64,000 bases of DNA from Laedolimicola ammoniilytica (GTDB lineage: Bacteria; Bacillota; Clostridia; Lachnospirales; Lachnospiraceae), in assembly GCF_025567165.1 (NCBI RefSeq), contig NZ_JAOQKC010000009.1, forward strand, positions 62,001 to 126,000, read 5' to 3'. Below the pieces are notes generated by a model. It saw only the letters and a program-made list of their open reading frames with translations, was not told the origin of the DNA and did no database searches. Shown piece by piece: positions 1 to 9,112 of the stretch; position 1 is the stretch's first letter; each line of letters begins with the position of its first letter. A program made the position numbers and the translations under genes.

Positions 1-1039
1 GAAAGCGCCCGAACAGAAGAAAAAGGACTGTAAAGCAGATGCCGAGGGGTAGGCAGAAGGATACGGTCTTTCGGACTGTGCGGGAGAGCTTGGCGTTCTC
101 CCCGGCGGCCTGGGACTCGGACACGGAGGGCAGCAGCATGACTGACAGCGCCCCGGTCAAGACGCTGGGAAAGAGGATAAAGGACAGCGCCATACCGGAC
201 AGAGTCCCATAGACGCTTAAGGCCTGTTCCGCGGACAGGCCATATTGCTGGAGGCAGAGGGGCAGCAGGATGGATTCGGCACTGGCCAGCAGATTCATGC
301 AGAGCCGATTGCCGGTGACCGGGAGAGCCAGGGAACACATCTGCCGGGCCAGGGAAAGGGGCGAGGGAGCGGCGGGGCCGTCCGCCCATTTTCCGGGGGA
401 AGCGTACTCGCCGGAGACAAAAAAGACACAGAAGAGCATGGACGCGAACTCTCCGATGACCAGCCCGACAACGGCAGTTAGCGGAGACAAACTTCGCCCC
501 TGCTCACTGGACACCCGGTAAATGAGAAACACGGCGCTCACCCGGGATAACTGCTCAAAAAGCTGGGCCGCCGCCGGAACCGCCGGCTTTTTACAGCCGT
601 AATAATAGCCGCAGATGCAGGAATGGCAGGCTCCGAAGGGAATCGTGAGCGCCATAATCTGAAGAAGCTGCACCGTCTGCGTTTCCTGTAAAATGTGTCG
701 CGCCAGAAAGGCTGCATTTGCATAGAGAAGGAAAGCAGTGGGGATGGCAAGCCCAAGAGAGAGGCCAAGCCCAATCGTCAGCACAAGCCGGGCGCTTCGC
801 CGCCGCCCGGCCCCATTTTCCCGGGAGACGAAGCGGGAAACGGCGATCTCGGCCCCGGAGGTGGTCAGCGCATAACAGACCCCGTAGATGGGAAAAATCA
901 TCTGATAGATACCGATGCCCTCGGCACCGATGGTGCGGCTTAAGAATATTTTATAGAAAAAGCCGATGAGACGGGTCGTAAGGCCCGCGGCGGTCAGGAG
1001 CAGTGTGCCTGAAATCAGCGGGTGAAGCGTTTTTTTCAT
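1..1039 (-). CDS. spoVB: SpoVB/MviN-like polysaccharide flippase (3' end outside window)
   Basis: The minus strand is open from an ATG at 1039 to the left edge with no stop, giving 346 codons of a longer protein. A GGGAG ribosome site lies about 6 bases before the start. The product is very hydrophobic. It begins MKKTLHPLISGTLLLTAAG and has repeated membrane segments, with the motif FYKIFLSRTIGAEGIGIYQM near residue 30. This is typical of the stage V sporulation protein B / MviN (MOP superfamily) family, which flips lipid-linked precursors across the membrane, in sporulation for spore cortex. Family members are about 450-550 aa, so roughly a third is missing. It is transcribed divergently from iscR. 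The family call is strong. A sporulation role specifically is inferred, since paralogues serve cell-wall or exopolysaccharide export. Confidence 0.85.
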   Translation of the reverse strand, partial: MKKTLHPLISGTLLLTAAGLTTRLIGFFYKIFLSRTIGAEGIGIYQMIFPIYGVCYALTTSGAEIAVSRFVSRENGAGRRRSARLVLTIGLGLSLGLAIPTAFLLYANAAFLARHILQETQTVQLLQIMALTIPFGACHSCICGYYYGCKKPAVPAAAQLFEQLSRVSAVFLIYRVSSEQGRSLSPLTAVVGLVIGEFASMLFCVFFVSGEYASPGKWADGPAAPSPLSLARQMCSLALPVTGNRLCMNLLASAESILLPLCLQQYGLSAEQALSVYGTLSGMALSFILFPSVLTGALSVMLLPSVSESQAAGENAKLSRTVRKTVSFCLPLGICFTVLFLLFGRF

Positions 1040-1087
1040 GTGGATCTCCCAAATGAAAATTATAAGTAATATATGGTAAAATCCTGC

Positions 1088-1116
1088 TTGACAGAACCCC
1101 TATTGAGTGATATTAT
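1088..1116 (+). promoter_or_regulatory. Promoter of the isc operon
   Basis: TTGACA at 1088-1093, a 17-base spacer and TATTAT at 1111-1116 form a consensus sigma-A promoter 50 bases before the iscR start. IscR-type regulators usually repress their own operon, so an IscR site is expected around here, but I could not identify one with confidence. Confidence 0.8.
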
Positions 1117-1166
1117 CAAAACTGAAATCCGACAAAAATGCTCGGAATTTAATGCGAGGTGACAAC

Positions 1167-1628
1167 ATGAAATTGTCAACAAAAGGAAGATATGGACTTC
1201 GCGCGTTGATTGATTTAGCCCTGTACAGTGAAAATGAGACGGTTTCCATCGCCAGTATTTCCGCCAGACAGAATATATCAGAGAGCTATCTGGAGCAGCT
1301 GATTGCGAAGCTGCGGAAAGCCGGACTGGTGACGAGCGTAAGGGGCGCGGGCGGCGGCTACAAGCTGGCCAAACCGGCGTCTGAGATTTCTGTGGGAGAC
1401 ATCCTGCGGGCGCTGGAGGGAAGCCTGGACGCGGTGAAATGCCCGGGCCTGGAGGAGGAAAACTCCTGCGACGGCTCCGAGTTCTGCGTGACCAAGTACG
1501 TCTGGCAGAAGATTAATGACAGCATTAACCGGACGGTGGACGAGATGAAGCTGGATCAGCTGGTAGAAGAAAGCAGGAGCATGAAAGAAGAAGCCGGGAT
1601 CGATGAAAATACGTCCTGCTGCATCTAA
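1167..1628 (+). CDS. iscR: Rrf2-family Fe-S cluster regulator, IscR type
   Basis: A 153-aa winged-helix regulator starting MKLSTKGRYGLRALIDLAL, the Rrf2 family signature. I chose the ATG at 1167 because GAGGTG precedes it. An in-frame ATG at 1107 would add 20 residues inside the promoter region. Three cysteines at 92, 101 and 107 match the spacing region that holds the [2Fe-2S] cluster in IscR, so it probably senses cluster supply. It is followed 19 bases later by a cysteine desulfurase and then an IscU scaffold. This is the usual clostridial order, and the gene probably controls them and itself. The C-terminus ends in a CC pair of unknown meaning. Alternative: a CymR-like cysteine regulator, less likely because of the cysteine triad. 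Confidence 0.9.
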   Translation: MKLSTKGRYGLRALIDLALYSENETVSIASISARQNISESYLEQLIAKLRKAGLVTSVRGAGGGYKLAKPASEISVGDILRALEGSLDAVKCPGLEEENSCDGSEFCVTKYVWQKINDSINRTVDEMKLDQLVEESRSMKEEAGIDENTSCCI

Positions 1629-1647
1629 AAAAGAAGGAGATATCACC

Positions 1648-2829
1648 ATGAAGAAATTAATTTATCTGGATAACGCGGCGACTACCAAGACGGCGCCGGA
1701 AGTCGTAGAGGCGATGCTGCCATACTTCACAGAACATTACGGCAATCCCTCTACCGTATACAGCCTGGGCGGCGAGAGTAAAAAGGCCATCACAGAAGCG
1801 AGAGAGACTATTGCGAACGCTTTAGGCGCGCAGACCGAGGAGATCTACTTCACTGCAGGCGGCAGTGAGTCCGATAACTGGGCGCTGAAGGCCACTGCAG
1901 AGGCATATAAGAGCAAGGGAAACCACATTATTACTACGAAGATTGAGCATCACGCGATTCTGCACACCTGTGAGTGGCTGGAGAAGCATGGCTACGAGAT
2001 TACGTACCTGCCCGTAGATGAAAATGGCGTGGTTAAGATCGACGAGCTGAAGAAAGCCATCCGTCCGGAGACCATCCTGATTTCCGTGATGTTTGCAAAT
2101 AATGAGATTGGAACCATTCAGCCGATCAAAGAGATTGGTGAAATTGCCCATGAGCACGGCATTCTGTTCCATACCGACGCGGTACAGGCCTTCGGTCAGG
2201 TTCCGATTAACGTAGATGAGTACCATATCGATATGCTGAGCGCCAGCGGCCACAAGCTGAACGGACCCAAGGGTATCGGCTTCCTGTATATCCGAAAAGG
2301 TGTGAAGATTCGTTCCTTTATCCATGGCGGAGCCCAGGAGCGCAAGCGGCGTGCAGGCACCGAGAACGTACCGGGTATCGTAGGACTGGGCAAGGCCACT
2401 GAGCGCGCCATGGCTACCATGAAGGAGCGTACCGATAAGGAAATCGAGCTGCGTGATTACCTGATTGACCGCGTTCTGAAGGAGATTCCGTACACCAGAC
2501 TGAACGGTCACAGAACCACCCGTCTTCCGAACAATGCGAACTTCAGTTTCCAGTTCATCGAGGGCGAATCCCTGCTTATCATGCTTGACATGGAAGGTAT
2601 CTGCGGTTCCTCAGGTTCCGCCTGCACATCCGGCTCCCTGGATCCGTCCCATGTGCTGATGGCCATCGGCCTGCCCCATGAGATTGCTCATGGTTCCCTG
2701 CGTCTGACCCTGAACGAGGAGATTACGAAAGAGGATCTGGACTTCGTAGTGGAGAACTTAAAGCGGATCATCGACAGACTGAGAAGCATGTCACCGCTTT
2801 ATGAGGACTTCGTTAAGAAAAATAAATAA
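1648..2829 (+). CDS. iscS: Cysteine desulfurase (IscS/NifS)
   Basis: A 393-aa PLP enzyme that takes sulfur from cysteine, leaving alanine, and passes the persulfide to the scaffold IscU and to MnmA. It starts at the ATG at 1648, eight bases after AAGGAG. An upstream ATG at 1603 overlaps iscR and lacks a site. The PLP lysine is K203 in SASGHKLNGPKG. The catalytic cysteine is C326 in SSGSACTSGS, the mobile loop form typical of group I desulfurases. The N-terminus MKKLIYLDNAATTK and length fit the NifS/IscS family closely. iscR upstream and iscU and mnmA downstream indicate a housekeeping role in Fe-S assembly and tRNA thiolation. Confidence 0.95.
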   Translation: MKKLIYLDNAATTKTAPEVVEAMLPYFTEHYGNPSTVYSLGGESKKAITEARETIANALGAQTEEIYFTAGGSESDNWALKATAEAYKSKGNHIITTKIEHHAILHTCEWLEKHGYEITYLPVDENGVVKIDELKKAIRPETILISVMFANNEIGTIQPIKEIGEIAHEHGILFHTDAVQAFGQVPINVDEYHIDMLSASGHKLNGPKGIGFLYIRKGVKIRSFIHGGAQERKRRAGTENVPGIVGLGKATERAMATMKERTDKEIELRDYLIDRVLKEIPYTRLNGHRTTRLPNNANFSFQFIEGESLLIMLDMEGICGSSGSACTSGSLDPSHVLMAIGLPHEIAHGSLRLTLNEEITKEDLDFVVENLKRIIDRLRSMSPLYEDFVKKNK

Positions 2830-2846
2830 TAGAGGAGAAATAAAGT

Positions 2847-3290
2847 ATGTACAGCGAAAAAGTAATGGACCATTTTCAGCATCCCCGTAACGTAGGAGAG
2901 ATAGAGAACGCCAGTGGTGTAGGCACCGTCGGCAATGCAAAATGCGGAGACATCATGCGGATGTACCTGGACATCGACGACAACGGCGTCATCCAGGATT
3001 GTAAATTCAAGACCTTCGGTTGCGGCGCCGCAGTGGCTACCAGCAGCATGGCAACCGAGCTGGTAAAGGGCAAGACCATCCAGCAGGCTCTGGAGGTTAC
3101 CAACAAGGCCGTTATGGAAGCTCTGGACGGACTTCCCCCTGTGAAAGTTCACTGTTCTTTGCTTGCAGAGGAGGCCATTCACGCAGCACTCTGGGATTAC
3201 GCAGAGAAGCACGGTATCAAGATCGAGGGTCTGAAGAAGCCGAAGTCTGATATCCATGAGGGCGAGGAAGAAGAGGGCGAGGACTACTAA
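2847..3290 (+). CDS. iscU: Fe-S cluster assembly scaffold (IscU/NifU N-domain)
   Basis: A 147-aa scaffold on which [2Fe-2S]/[4Fe-4S] clusters are built using sulfur from the preceding desulfurase. It begins MYSEKVMDHFQHPRNVG, the family hallmark. The three ligand cysteines are C33 (in AKCGD, with D35), C59 (in FGCGAAVATSS) and C103 (in VHCSLLAEEA). The tail is a very acidic stretch (EGEEEEGEDY). It stands alone, without NifU C-terminal domains, and starts 17 bases after iscS with GAGGAG before the ATG. It is the last gene before a terminator-like hairpin, although mnmA follows and is functionally linked. Confidence 0.93.
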   Translation: MYSEKVMDHFQHPRNVGEIENASGVGTVGNAKCGDIMRMYLDIDDNGVIQDCKFKTFGCGAAVATSSMATELVKGKTIQQALEVTNKAVMEALDGLPPVKVHCSLLAEEAIHAALWDYAEKHGIKIEGLKKPKSDIHEGEEEEGEDY

Positions 3291-3312
3291 AACCGATCCT
3301 GCCTTAGCATAG

Positions 3313-3369
3313 AAAATGTGTGTTGCGCAGAAAGAGAACAGGTCTCTTCCTGTGTGACGCACATTTTTG
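3313..3369 (+). terminator. Terminator-like hairpin after iscU
   Basis: An 18-base stem (3313-3330 with 3350-3367, several G-U pairs) carries a nested AGAGA/TCTCT stem in its loop and runs into ATTTTTG. It separates iscR-iscS-iscU from mnmA, though readthrough is possible. Confidence 0.6.
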
Positions 3370-3464
3370 TATACAGAACTTTGTTACAAATGGAAAATCA
3401 GATGTTTAGGAATCGCTTTTTCACAATGTGACAAAGGAGAACAGTAAGAAGGAATTATAAAAAT

Positions 3465-4652
3465 ATGGCTAAGAAAAAAGTAGTAGTAGGAATGTCCGGT
3501 GGTGTGGACTCCTCCGTGGCGGCCTATCTCCTGAAGGAACAGGGCTACGAGGTTATCGGAGCCACCATGCAGATCTGGCAGGACGAGGACGAGTTCACCC
3601 AGGAAGAAAACGGCGGTTGCTGCGGACTGTCCGCGGTGGACGACGCCCGGAGAGTGGCGGCCCAGCTGGACATTCCCTATTATGTGATGAATTTTAAGAC
3701 AGATTTCAAGGAAGCTGTCATGGACTATTTTGTGGCGGAGTATCTGGCGGGCCGGACGCCCAATCCCTGTATCGCCTGCAACCGTTATGTAAAATGGGAG
3801 GCGCTTTTAAAGCGCAGCCTGGACATCGGCGCGGACTATATCGCCACCGGTCATTACGCCAGGGTGGAGCAGCTGCCGAACGGCCGCTACGCCATTCGCA
3901 ATTCCGTAACGGCGGCGAAGGATCAGACCTACGCCCTCTATAACCTGACCCAGGAGCAGCTTTCCCGGACGTTGATGCCGGTGGGAGCCTATTCCAAGGA
4001 GGAGACTCGGGAAATGGCGGAGAAGCTGGGCTTCCGGGTAGCCCATAAGCCGGACAGCCAGGAGATCTGCTTTGTGCCGGATCAGGATTACGCGGGCTTT
4101 ATAGAGCGGACCACCGGAGAACCCTCGAAGGAGGGCAATTTCGTAACCGCCGACGGCACTGTTCTGGGCCGCCACAAGGGCATTATCCACTATACCATCG
4201 GCCAGCGTAAAGGTCTGGGCCTTGCCATGGGCCGCCGAGTGGTGGTAACGGAGATACGCCCAGAAACCAACGAGGTGGTCATCGGCGAGCAGGAGGACGT
4301 ATTTACCACTACCCTTTACGCTAACCGTCTGAATTATATGTCCGAGCCTGATTTCCCTGAAGAAAAAGAGGTGCTGGCCAAGATCCGCTACAATCATAAG
4401 GGTTCTCCATGCGTCATTCACCGGGAGGGAGCGGATCTCATCCGCGTGGACTTCCGGGAGCCGGTCCGGGCCGTGACGCCGGGCCAGGCGGTCGTGTTCT
4501 ATGACGGGGACTACGTGCTGGGCGGCGGAACCATCGTGCGGACGCCGGAATCCTTTTATTCAGAGGCAAATATGCGATATCTGGATCGTGTAATTGAGGA
4601 TATTGAAAGTGGAAAAGCAAAGCTTACAGAGCACGAACTGATAGAGGATTAG
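3465..4652 (+). CDS. mnmA: tRNA-specific 2-thiouridylase MnmA
   Basis: A 395-aa enzyme that adenylates and thiolates U34 of tRNA Lys, Glu and Gln, using persulfide sulfur delivered from IscS. The PP-loop SGGVDSS sits at residues 11-17. The catalytic cysteine pair is C102 (in NPCIACN) and C202 (in DSQEICFVPD). The C-terminal beta-barrel follows. Length is slightly above the usual 360-370 aa. AAGGAA precedes the ATG. The gene follows iscU by about 175 bases that include a terminator-like hairpin, so it may have its own promoter. None with good consensus was seen. Confidence 0.95.
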   Translation: MAKKKVVVGMSGGVDSSVAAYLLKEQGYEVIGATMQIWQDEDEFTQEENGGCCGLSAVDDARRVAAQLDIPYYVMNFKTDFKEAVMDYFVAEYLAGRTPNPCIACNRYVKWEALLKRSLDIGADYIATGHYARVEQLPNGRYAIRNSVTAAKDQTYALYNLTQEQLSRTLMPVGAYSKEETREMAEKLGFRVAHKPDSQEICFVPDQDYAGFIERTTGEPSKEGNFVTADGTVLGRHKGIIHYTIGQRKGLGLAMGRRVVVTEIRPETNEVVIGEQEDVFTTTLYANRLNYMSEPDFPEEKEVLAKIRYNHKGSPCVIHREGADLIRVDFREPVRAVTPGQAVVFYDGDYVLGGGTIVRTPESFYSEANMRYLDRVIEDIESGKAKLTEHELIED

Positions 4653-4741
4653 TGGATGAAGATACTCTTGGAAGAATTGTGTATCGGGAAAAAGATGGAT
4701 TTATTGTGATAGCAGCCTGCAGGGGACATTACGAAGAATGA

Positions 4742-4796
4742 GAAAAAGAGGCCGTTGCAAAATAGAGGAATCATCGATTTTGCAACAGCCTTTTTC
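4742..4796. terminator. Bidirectional terminator between mnmA and the PHP phosphatase
   Basis: A long near-perfect stem (4742-4762 with 4778-4796) has A5 on the left and T5 on the right. It can therefore terminate mnmA on the plus strand and the converging phosphatase gene on the minus strand. Confidence 0.85.
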
Positions 4797-4814
4797 CTAT
4801 ATAACAGAACATAT

Positions 4815-5615
4815 TTACAGCGGAACAAACTCTGCCTTCCGCTCCCGGAACACCGTAAAATACCGAAATCCGCATTCCTTAAGAACCTCTCTGGCGTCCG
4901 CAAACCGGTAAGCCACATACTCTGTGGTGTGGGCGTCGGAGCCCATGGTGATGATTTCCCCGCCCAGTTCCCGGTAGCGTCGCAGCACGTCGTGACAGGG
5001 GTTCGGTTCGGAGAGTCCGGCTTTGTAGCCGCCGGTGTTGATCTCTATGCCCTTGCCCTTTTCGATAAGCAGCTTCAGAATCGCGTCCACCTGGTCGGCG
5101 TGCTGCGTGTAAGGGAAAATGCGCTCCCCATCCGGTACATAGCGGATGATATAATCGATGTGTCCGTACACGTCGAAATCATCGAAAGCCCGGATATTCT
5201 GAAGAGTCACGTCCAGATACCGGTTCACACCGGAGGCGGCGTCGTAAGAGCTCCAGAAATCCGGATAATAGGGATCAAAACGGTCTACCAGGTGAGTGGA
5301 ACCGATGAGAAAATCAAAGGACTTGTCCGAAAGCCAGGTCCGGTAAGCGTCCCCCAGATGGGGCTGAAGCCCAATCTCCACGCCGATGCGAAGCTCCAGC
5401 CGATTCCGGTAGACATCCTGCAGACGGCGCATTTCCCGGACATAGGCTTCCGCGTCCAGGTCAAAGGACACGTCTTCATAGGGATAGTCCAGATCCAGAT
5501 GCTCCGTCATGCACATAAGAGAAAGCCCATGCACCAGGCCTTTTTTTATCATATCTTCCGTGGGCGTTTCACTGTCCCCGGAAAAGCAGGAATGTAAATG
5601 ATAATCTGCGGTCAT
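4815..5615 (-). CDS. hisK: Histidinol-phosphatase family protein (PHP domain)
   Basis: A 266-aa PHP-domain metal phosphoesterase, family HisJ/HisK, which removes phosphate from histidinol phosphate in histidine synthesis. Metal-binding motifs are visible: DYHLHSCFSGD at the N-terminus, TEHLD near residue 40, a GVEIG motif, GHIDY, and GSDAH near the C-terminus. The ATG at 5615 is preferred because GAGGTG lies six bases before it. An in-frame GTG at 5624 is part of that ribosome site. It is a lone gene converging on mnmA, not in a his operon, so the physiological substrate is inferred from family only. Other PHP phosphatases are possible. Confidence 0.8.
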   Translation of the reverse strand: MTADYHLHSCFSGDSETPTEDMIKKGLVHGLSLMCMTEHLDLDYPYEDVSFDLDAEAYVREMRRLQDVYRNRLELRIGVEIGLQPHLGDAYRTWLSDKSFDFLIGSTHLVDRFDPYYPDFWSSYDAASGVNRYLDVTLQNIRAFDDFDVYGHIDYIIRYVPDGERIFPYTQHADQVDAILKLLIEKGKGIEINTGGYKAGLSEPNPCHDVLRRYRELGGEIITMGSDAHTTEYVAYRFADAREVLKECGFRYFTVFRERKAEFVPL

Positions 5616-5746
5616 GTTTTTCACCTCTGATACGAATATACCCCTATCTTAATTGAAAAAATACACAATGACAAGAAGAAGATCGCCGGGAAATTCACTG
5701 TTTTGACAAAAATTGCACAAGGCCGGGGAAATTGCGGAATTTGGAC

Positions 5747-5775
5747 TTGCTTTTTTGTATGGAATTGGGTACAAT
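5747..5775 (+). promoter_or_regulatory. Promoter of gapA
   Basis: TTGCTT (5747-5752), a 17-base spacer and TACAAT (5770-5775) lie about 80 bases before gapA. The -10 is strong and the -35 is weak. A GC-rich potential stem follows in the leader (about 5787-5810). Confidence 0.6.
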
Positions 5776-5853
5776 AATTGCAGGTTGGGCCCGTCCCGAA
5801 AAAGGGCGGAAAACCGCGAATAATCTAAATTCATATTTAGGAGGAAATTTAAA

Positions 5854-6867
5854 ATGGCAGTAAAAGTAGCGATTAACGGTTTCGGACGTATCGGCAGACT
5901 TGCATTCAGACAGATGTTTGGCGCAGAGGGATATGAGGTTGTAGCAATCAACGACCTGACAAGCCCGAAGATGCTTGCTCACCTGTTAAAATATGATTCT
6001 TCTCAGGGTAAATATGCTCTGGCAGATACCGTATCTGCAACAGAAGATTCCATCATCGTTGATGGTAAGGAGATCAAGATCTACGCAAAGGCTAACGCAG
6101 CAGAGCTTCCGTGGGGAGAGATCGGCGTAGACGTAGTTCTGGAGTGTACTGGATTCTATACATCCAAAGAGAAGGCTTCTGCTCATATCACAGCAGGCGC
6201 TAAGAAGGTAGTTATCTCCGCTCCGGCTGGAAATGACCTTCCGACCATCGTTTACAATGTAAACCATGAGACACTGACAAAAGAGGATACTGTAATTTCC
6301 GCAGCTTCCTGTACAACAAACTGCCTTGCACCGATGGCTAAGGCTCTGAACGACTACATGCCGATCGAGTCCGGTATCATGTGCACCATCCACGCTTACA
6401 CAGGCGACCAGATGATCCTTGACGGACCGCAGAGAAAGGGTGACCTGAGAAGAAGCCGTGCAGGCGCAATCAACATCGTTCCGAACAGCACAGGAGCAGC
6501 TAAGGCAATCGGCCTTGTTATTCCGGAGCTGAACGGCAAGCTTATCGGCGCTGCACAGCGTGTACCGACCCCGACTGGTTCTACTACTATCCTGAACGCA
6601 GTTGTTAAGGGCGAGGCTACTGTTGAGGGTATCAACGCAGCTATGAAGGCTCAGGCTACAGAGTCCTTCGGATACAACACAGACGAGATCGTATCTTCTG
6701 ATATCGTTGGAATGAGATTTGGTTCTCTGTTCGACGCTACACAGACCATGGTTGTAAACCTTGGCAACGGCACATCTCAGGTACAGGTTGTTTCTTGGTA
6801 TGACAACGAGAACTCCTACGTATCTCAGATGGTTCGTACAATTAAGTACTTCGCTGAGTTAGCTTAA
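5854..6867 (+). CDS. gapA: Glyceraldehyde-3-phosphate dehydrogenase, type I
   Basis: A 337-aa enzyme that oxidises glyceraldehyde 3-phosphate to 1,3-bisphosphoglycerate with NAD, in the cytoplasm. The N-terminal Rossmann motif AINGFGRIGRLAFRQ is present. The catalytic cysteine is C153 in SAASCTTNCLAP, and the substrate loop ends near SWYDNENSY. The start follows AGGAGG by eight bases. It heads a gapA-pgk-tpiA glycolytic cluster. A terminator right behind it suggests that gapA mRNA is made in excess of pgk-tpiA. Codon use is strongly biased, as expected for a highly expressed gene. Confidence 0.97.
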   Translation: MAVKVAINGFGRIGRLAFRQMFGAEGYEVVAINDLTSPKMLAHLLKYDSSQGKYALADTVSATEDSIIVDGKEIKIYAKANAAELPWGEIGVDVVLECTGFYTSKEKASAHITAGAKKVVISAPAGNDLPTIVYNVNHETLTKEDTVISAASCTTNCLAPMAKALNDYMPIESGIMCTIHAYTGDQMILDGPQRKGDLRRSRAGAINIVPNSTGAAKAIGLVIPELNGKLIGAAQRVPTPTGSTTILNAVVKGEATVEGINAAMKAQATESFGYNTDEIVSSDIVGMRFGSLFDATQTMVVNLGNGTSQVQVVSWYDNENSYVSQMVRTIKYFAELA

Positions 6868-6891
6868 TCAGTATTGAATCAAGACCTATTA

Positions 6892-6925
6892 AGAGGTCCG
6901 GTCTTTATGGACCGGATCTCTTTTT
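6892..6925 (+). terminator. Intrinsic terminator between gapA and pgk
   Basis: A 12-bp GC-rich stem (6892-6903 with 6910-6921) around a short loop is followed by a T-run. Its place inside the glycolytic cluster implies partial termination. Confidence 0.85.
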
Positions 6926-6959
6926 ATTATTTATCCATGACAAGTAAGGAGAGATTGAG

Positions 6960-8165
6960 ATGTTAAATAAGAAATCTGTAGATGACATCAATGTAAAAGG
7001 ACAGCGCGTCCTGGTAAGATGCGACTTCAACGTACCGTTGAAGGATGGCAAGATCACAGACGAGAACCGTCTGGTAGCAGCACTTCCGACTATCAAGAAG
7101 CTGATCGCTGACGGTGGAAAGGTAATCCTCTGCTCCCATCTGGGCAAGCCGAAGGGAGAGCCGAAGCCGGAGCTGTCTCTGGCGCCGGTAGCAAAGAGAC
7201 TGTCTGAGCTTCTGGGACAGGAAGTAAAGTTCGCGGCTGATCCGGAGGTTGTAGGACCGAACGCAAAGGCAGCTGTAGAGGCTATGCAGGACGGCGACGT
7301 AGTTCTTCTGGAGAACACCCGTTATCGTGCAGAGGAGACCAAGAACGGAGAGGCATTCTCCAAAGAGCTGGCTTCCCTGGCAGATGTATTTGTAAATGAT
7401 GCGTTCGGAACCGCACACCGTGCGCACTGCTCCAACGTAGGCGTAACTCAGTATGTAAAGACTTCTGTAGTAGGATACCTGATGCAGAAGGAGATCAACT
7501 TCCTTGGCAACGCTGTCAACAATCCGGAGCGTCCCTTCGTAGCAATCCTGGGCGGCGCAAAGGTTGCAGACAAGCTGAATGTTATCGCAAACCTGCTTGA
7601 GAAGTGCGACACTCTGATCATCGGCGGCGGAATGGCTTACACCTTCCTGAAGGCAAAGGGCTATGAGGTAGGAACCTCTCTGGTAGACGACGAGAAGATC
7701 GACTACTGCAAGGAGATGATGGAGAAGGCTGAGAAGCTTGGCAAGAAGCTGCTTCTTCCGGTAGACACCACCATTGCGAAAGAGTTCCCGAACCCCATCG
7801 ACGCGGAGATCGAGGTATCTGTAGTTCCTTCCAACGAGATTCCGGCTGACATGATGGGCCTGGATATCGGAACCAAGACAGCAGAGCTGTACGCAGAGGC
7901 AGTGAAGTCCGCAAAGACTGTAGTATGGAACGGACCGATGGGCGTATTTGAGAACCCGATCCTTGCAAAGGGTACCATCGCAGTAGCGAAGTCCCTGGCT
8001 GAGACAGACGCAACCACCATCATCGGCGGCGGTGACTCCGCAGCAGCAGTCAATACACTGGGCTTCGGTGACAAGATGACTCATATCTCCACAGGCGGCG
8101 GCGCTTCCTTGGAGTTCCTGGAAGGCAAAGAGCTTCCGGGCGTAGCAGCAGCTAACGATAAGTAA
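6960..8165 (+). CDS. pgk: Phosphoglycerate kinase
   Basis: A 401-aa two-domain kinase that moves the phosphate of 1,3-bisphosphoglycerate to ADP. The N-terminus MLNKKSVDDINVKGQRVLVR leads to VRCDFNVPL, and the C-terminal nucleotide motif GGGDSAAA is seen. Length is as expected. AAGGAGAG precedes the ATG. It lies between gapA and tpiA. The 102-base gap to tpiA has an imperfect stem (about 8166-8210) but no clear terminator, so pgk and tpiA are probably cotranscribed. Confidence 0.97.
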   Translation: MLNKKSVDDINVKGQRVLVRCDFNVPLKDGKITDENRLVAALPTIKKLIADGGKVILCSHLGKPKGEPKPELSLAPVAKRLSELLGQEVKFAADPEVVGPNAKAAVEAMQDGDVVLLENTRYRAEETKNGEAFSKELASLADVFVNDAFGTAHRAHCSNVGVTQYVKTSVVGYLMQKEINFLGNAVNNPERPFVAILGGAKVADKLNVIANLLEKCDTLIIGGGMAYTFLKAKGYEVGTSLVDDEKIDYCKEMMEKAEKLGKKLLLPVDTTIAKEFPNPIDAEIEVSVVPSNEIPADMMGLDIGTKTAELYAEAVKSAKTVVWNGPMGVFENPILAKGTIAVAKSLAETDATTIIGGGDSAAAVNTLGFGDKMTHISTGGGASLEFLEGKELPGVAAANDK

Positions 8166-8267
8166 ACACTTAATGAAGGCAAGCTGAAAGCGAAGCCTGA
8201 ATTTAGTGTGAACTTACTCAGAATGAGCACTGCGGGGTAAATATAAAAGATAGAGGAGAACAAAACA

Positions 8268-9017
8268 ATGGCAAGAAAGAAAATTATCGCTGGTAACTGG
8301 AAAATGAACATGACTCCCAGCGAGGCAGTAGAACTGGTAAACACCTTAAAGCCGCTGGTAGCAAACGATGACGTAGACGTAGTATTCTGCGTACCGGCTA
8401 TCGACATTATCCCGGTAGTAGAGGCTACCAAGGGATCCAACATCCAGGTTGGTGCTGAGAATATGTACTTCGAGGAGAAGGGCGCTTACACAGGCGAGAT
8501 TTCCCCGAACATGCTGACAGACGCAGGCGTTAAGTACGTAATCCTTGGACATTCCGAGAGACGTGAGTACTTCGCAGAGACCAGCGAGACTGTAAATAAG
8601 AAGATGCTGAAGGCATTTGAGCATGGTCTTACACCGATTATGTGCTGTGGCGAGACTCTGACTCAGAGAGAGCAGGGCGTAACCATGGACTTCATCCGTC
8701 AGCAGGTTAAGGTTGGTTTCCAGGGCGTAACCGCAGATCAGGCTAAGGAAGCAGTAATCGCTTACGAGCCGATCTGGGCTATCGGAACCGGCAAGACAGC
8801 TACAACAGAGCAGGCTCAGGAAGTTTGCGCAGGCATCCGTGCATGCATCGCAGAGATCTACGATGAGGCAACTGCAGCAGCTATCCGTATCCAGTACGGC
8901 GGATCTGTAAACGCAGCTACCGCACCGGAGCTGTTTGCACAGGCAGACATCGACGGCGGCCTGGTAGGCGGCGCAGCTCTGAAGCCGGACTTCGGAAAGA
9001 TTGTAAATTACAAGTAA
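8268..9017 (+). CDS. tpiA: Triosephosphate isomerase
   Basis: A 249-aa TIM barrel that interconverts dihydroxyacetone phosphate and glyceraldehyde 3-phosphate. It starts MARKKIIAGNWKMNM, with the catalytic lysine in NWKMN, histidine in ILGHSERR and glutamate in YEPIWAIGTGK. The phosphate loop GGSVNAAT is near the C-terminus. GAGGAG precedes the ATG. It is the last gene of the glycolytic cluster and is closed by a strong terminator. Confidence 0.97.
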   Translation: MARKKIIAGNWKMNMTPSEAVELVNTLKPLVANDDVDVVFCVPAIDIIPVVEATKGSNIQVGAENMYFEEKGAYTGEISPNMLTDAGVKYVILGHSERREYFAETSETVNKKMLKAFEHGLTPIMCCGETLTQREQGVTMDFIRQQVKVGFQGVTADQAKEAVIAYEPIWAIGTGKTATTEQAQEVCAGIRACIAEIYDEATAAAIRIQYGGSVNAATAPELFAQADIDGGLVGGAALKPDFGKIVNYK

Positions 9018-9066
9018 GTCTAAAAAATTAGGCAAAATAGCCAAATATAACGCTATAAAACGTGAT

Positions 9067-9112
9067 AAAAAGCCATTTGATTTAGCTGATATTGCTAATC
9101 AAATGGCTTTTT
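9067..9112. terminator. Terminator after tpiA
   Basis: A near-perfect stem of about 19 bp (9067-9086 with 9094-9112) has A5 at the left and T5 at the right, so it can act both ways. Nothing else was seen between it and the promoter near 9215. Confidence 0.9.

Noticed and set aside
4755..5597. A 280-codon plus-strand frame opposite the PHP phosphatase
   Set aside because: The minus-strand frame has all PHP metal motifs and a ribosome site. The plus frame starts inside the terminator and has no recognisable domain.
6963..8084. A 373-codon open frame antisense to pgk, and similar ones opposite glyS, ptsI and tpiA
   Set aside because: Same reason: reverse-strand artefacts of highly biased codons, with no ribosome sites and no family match.
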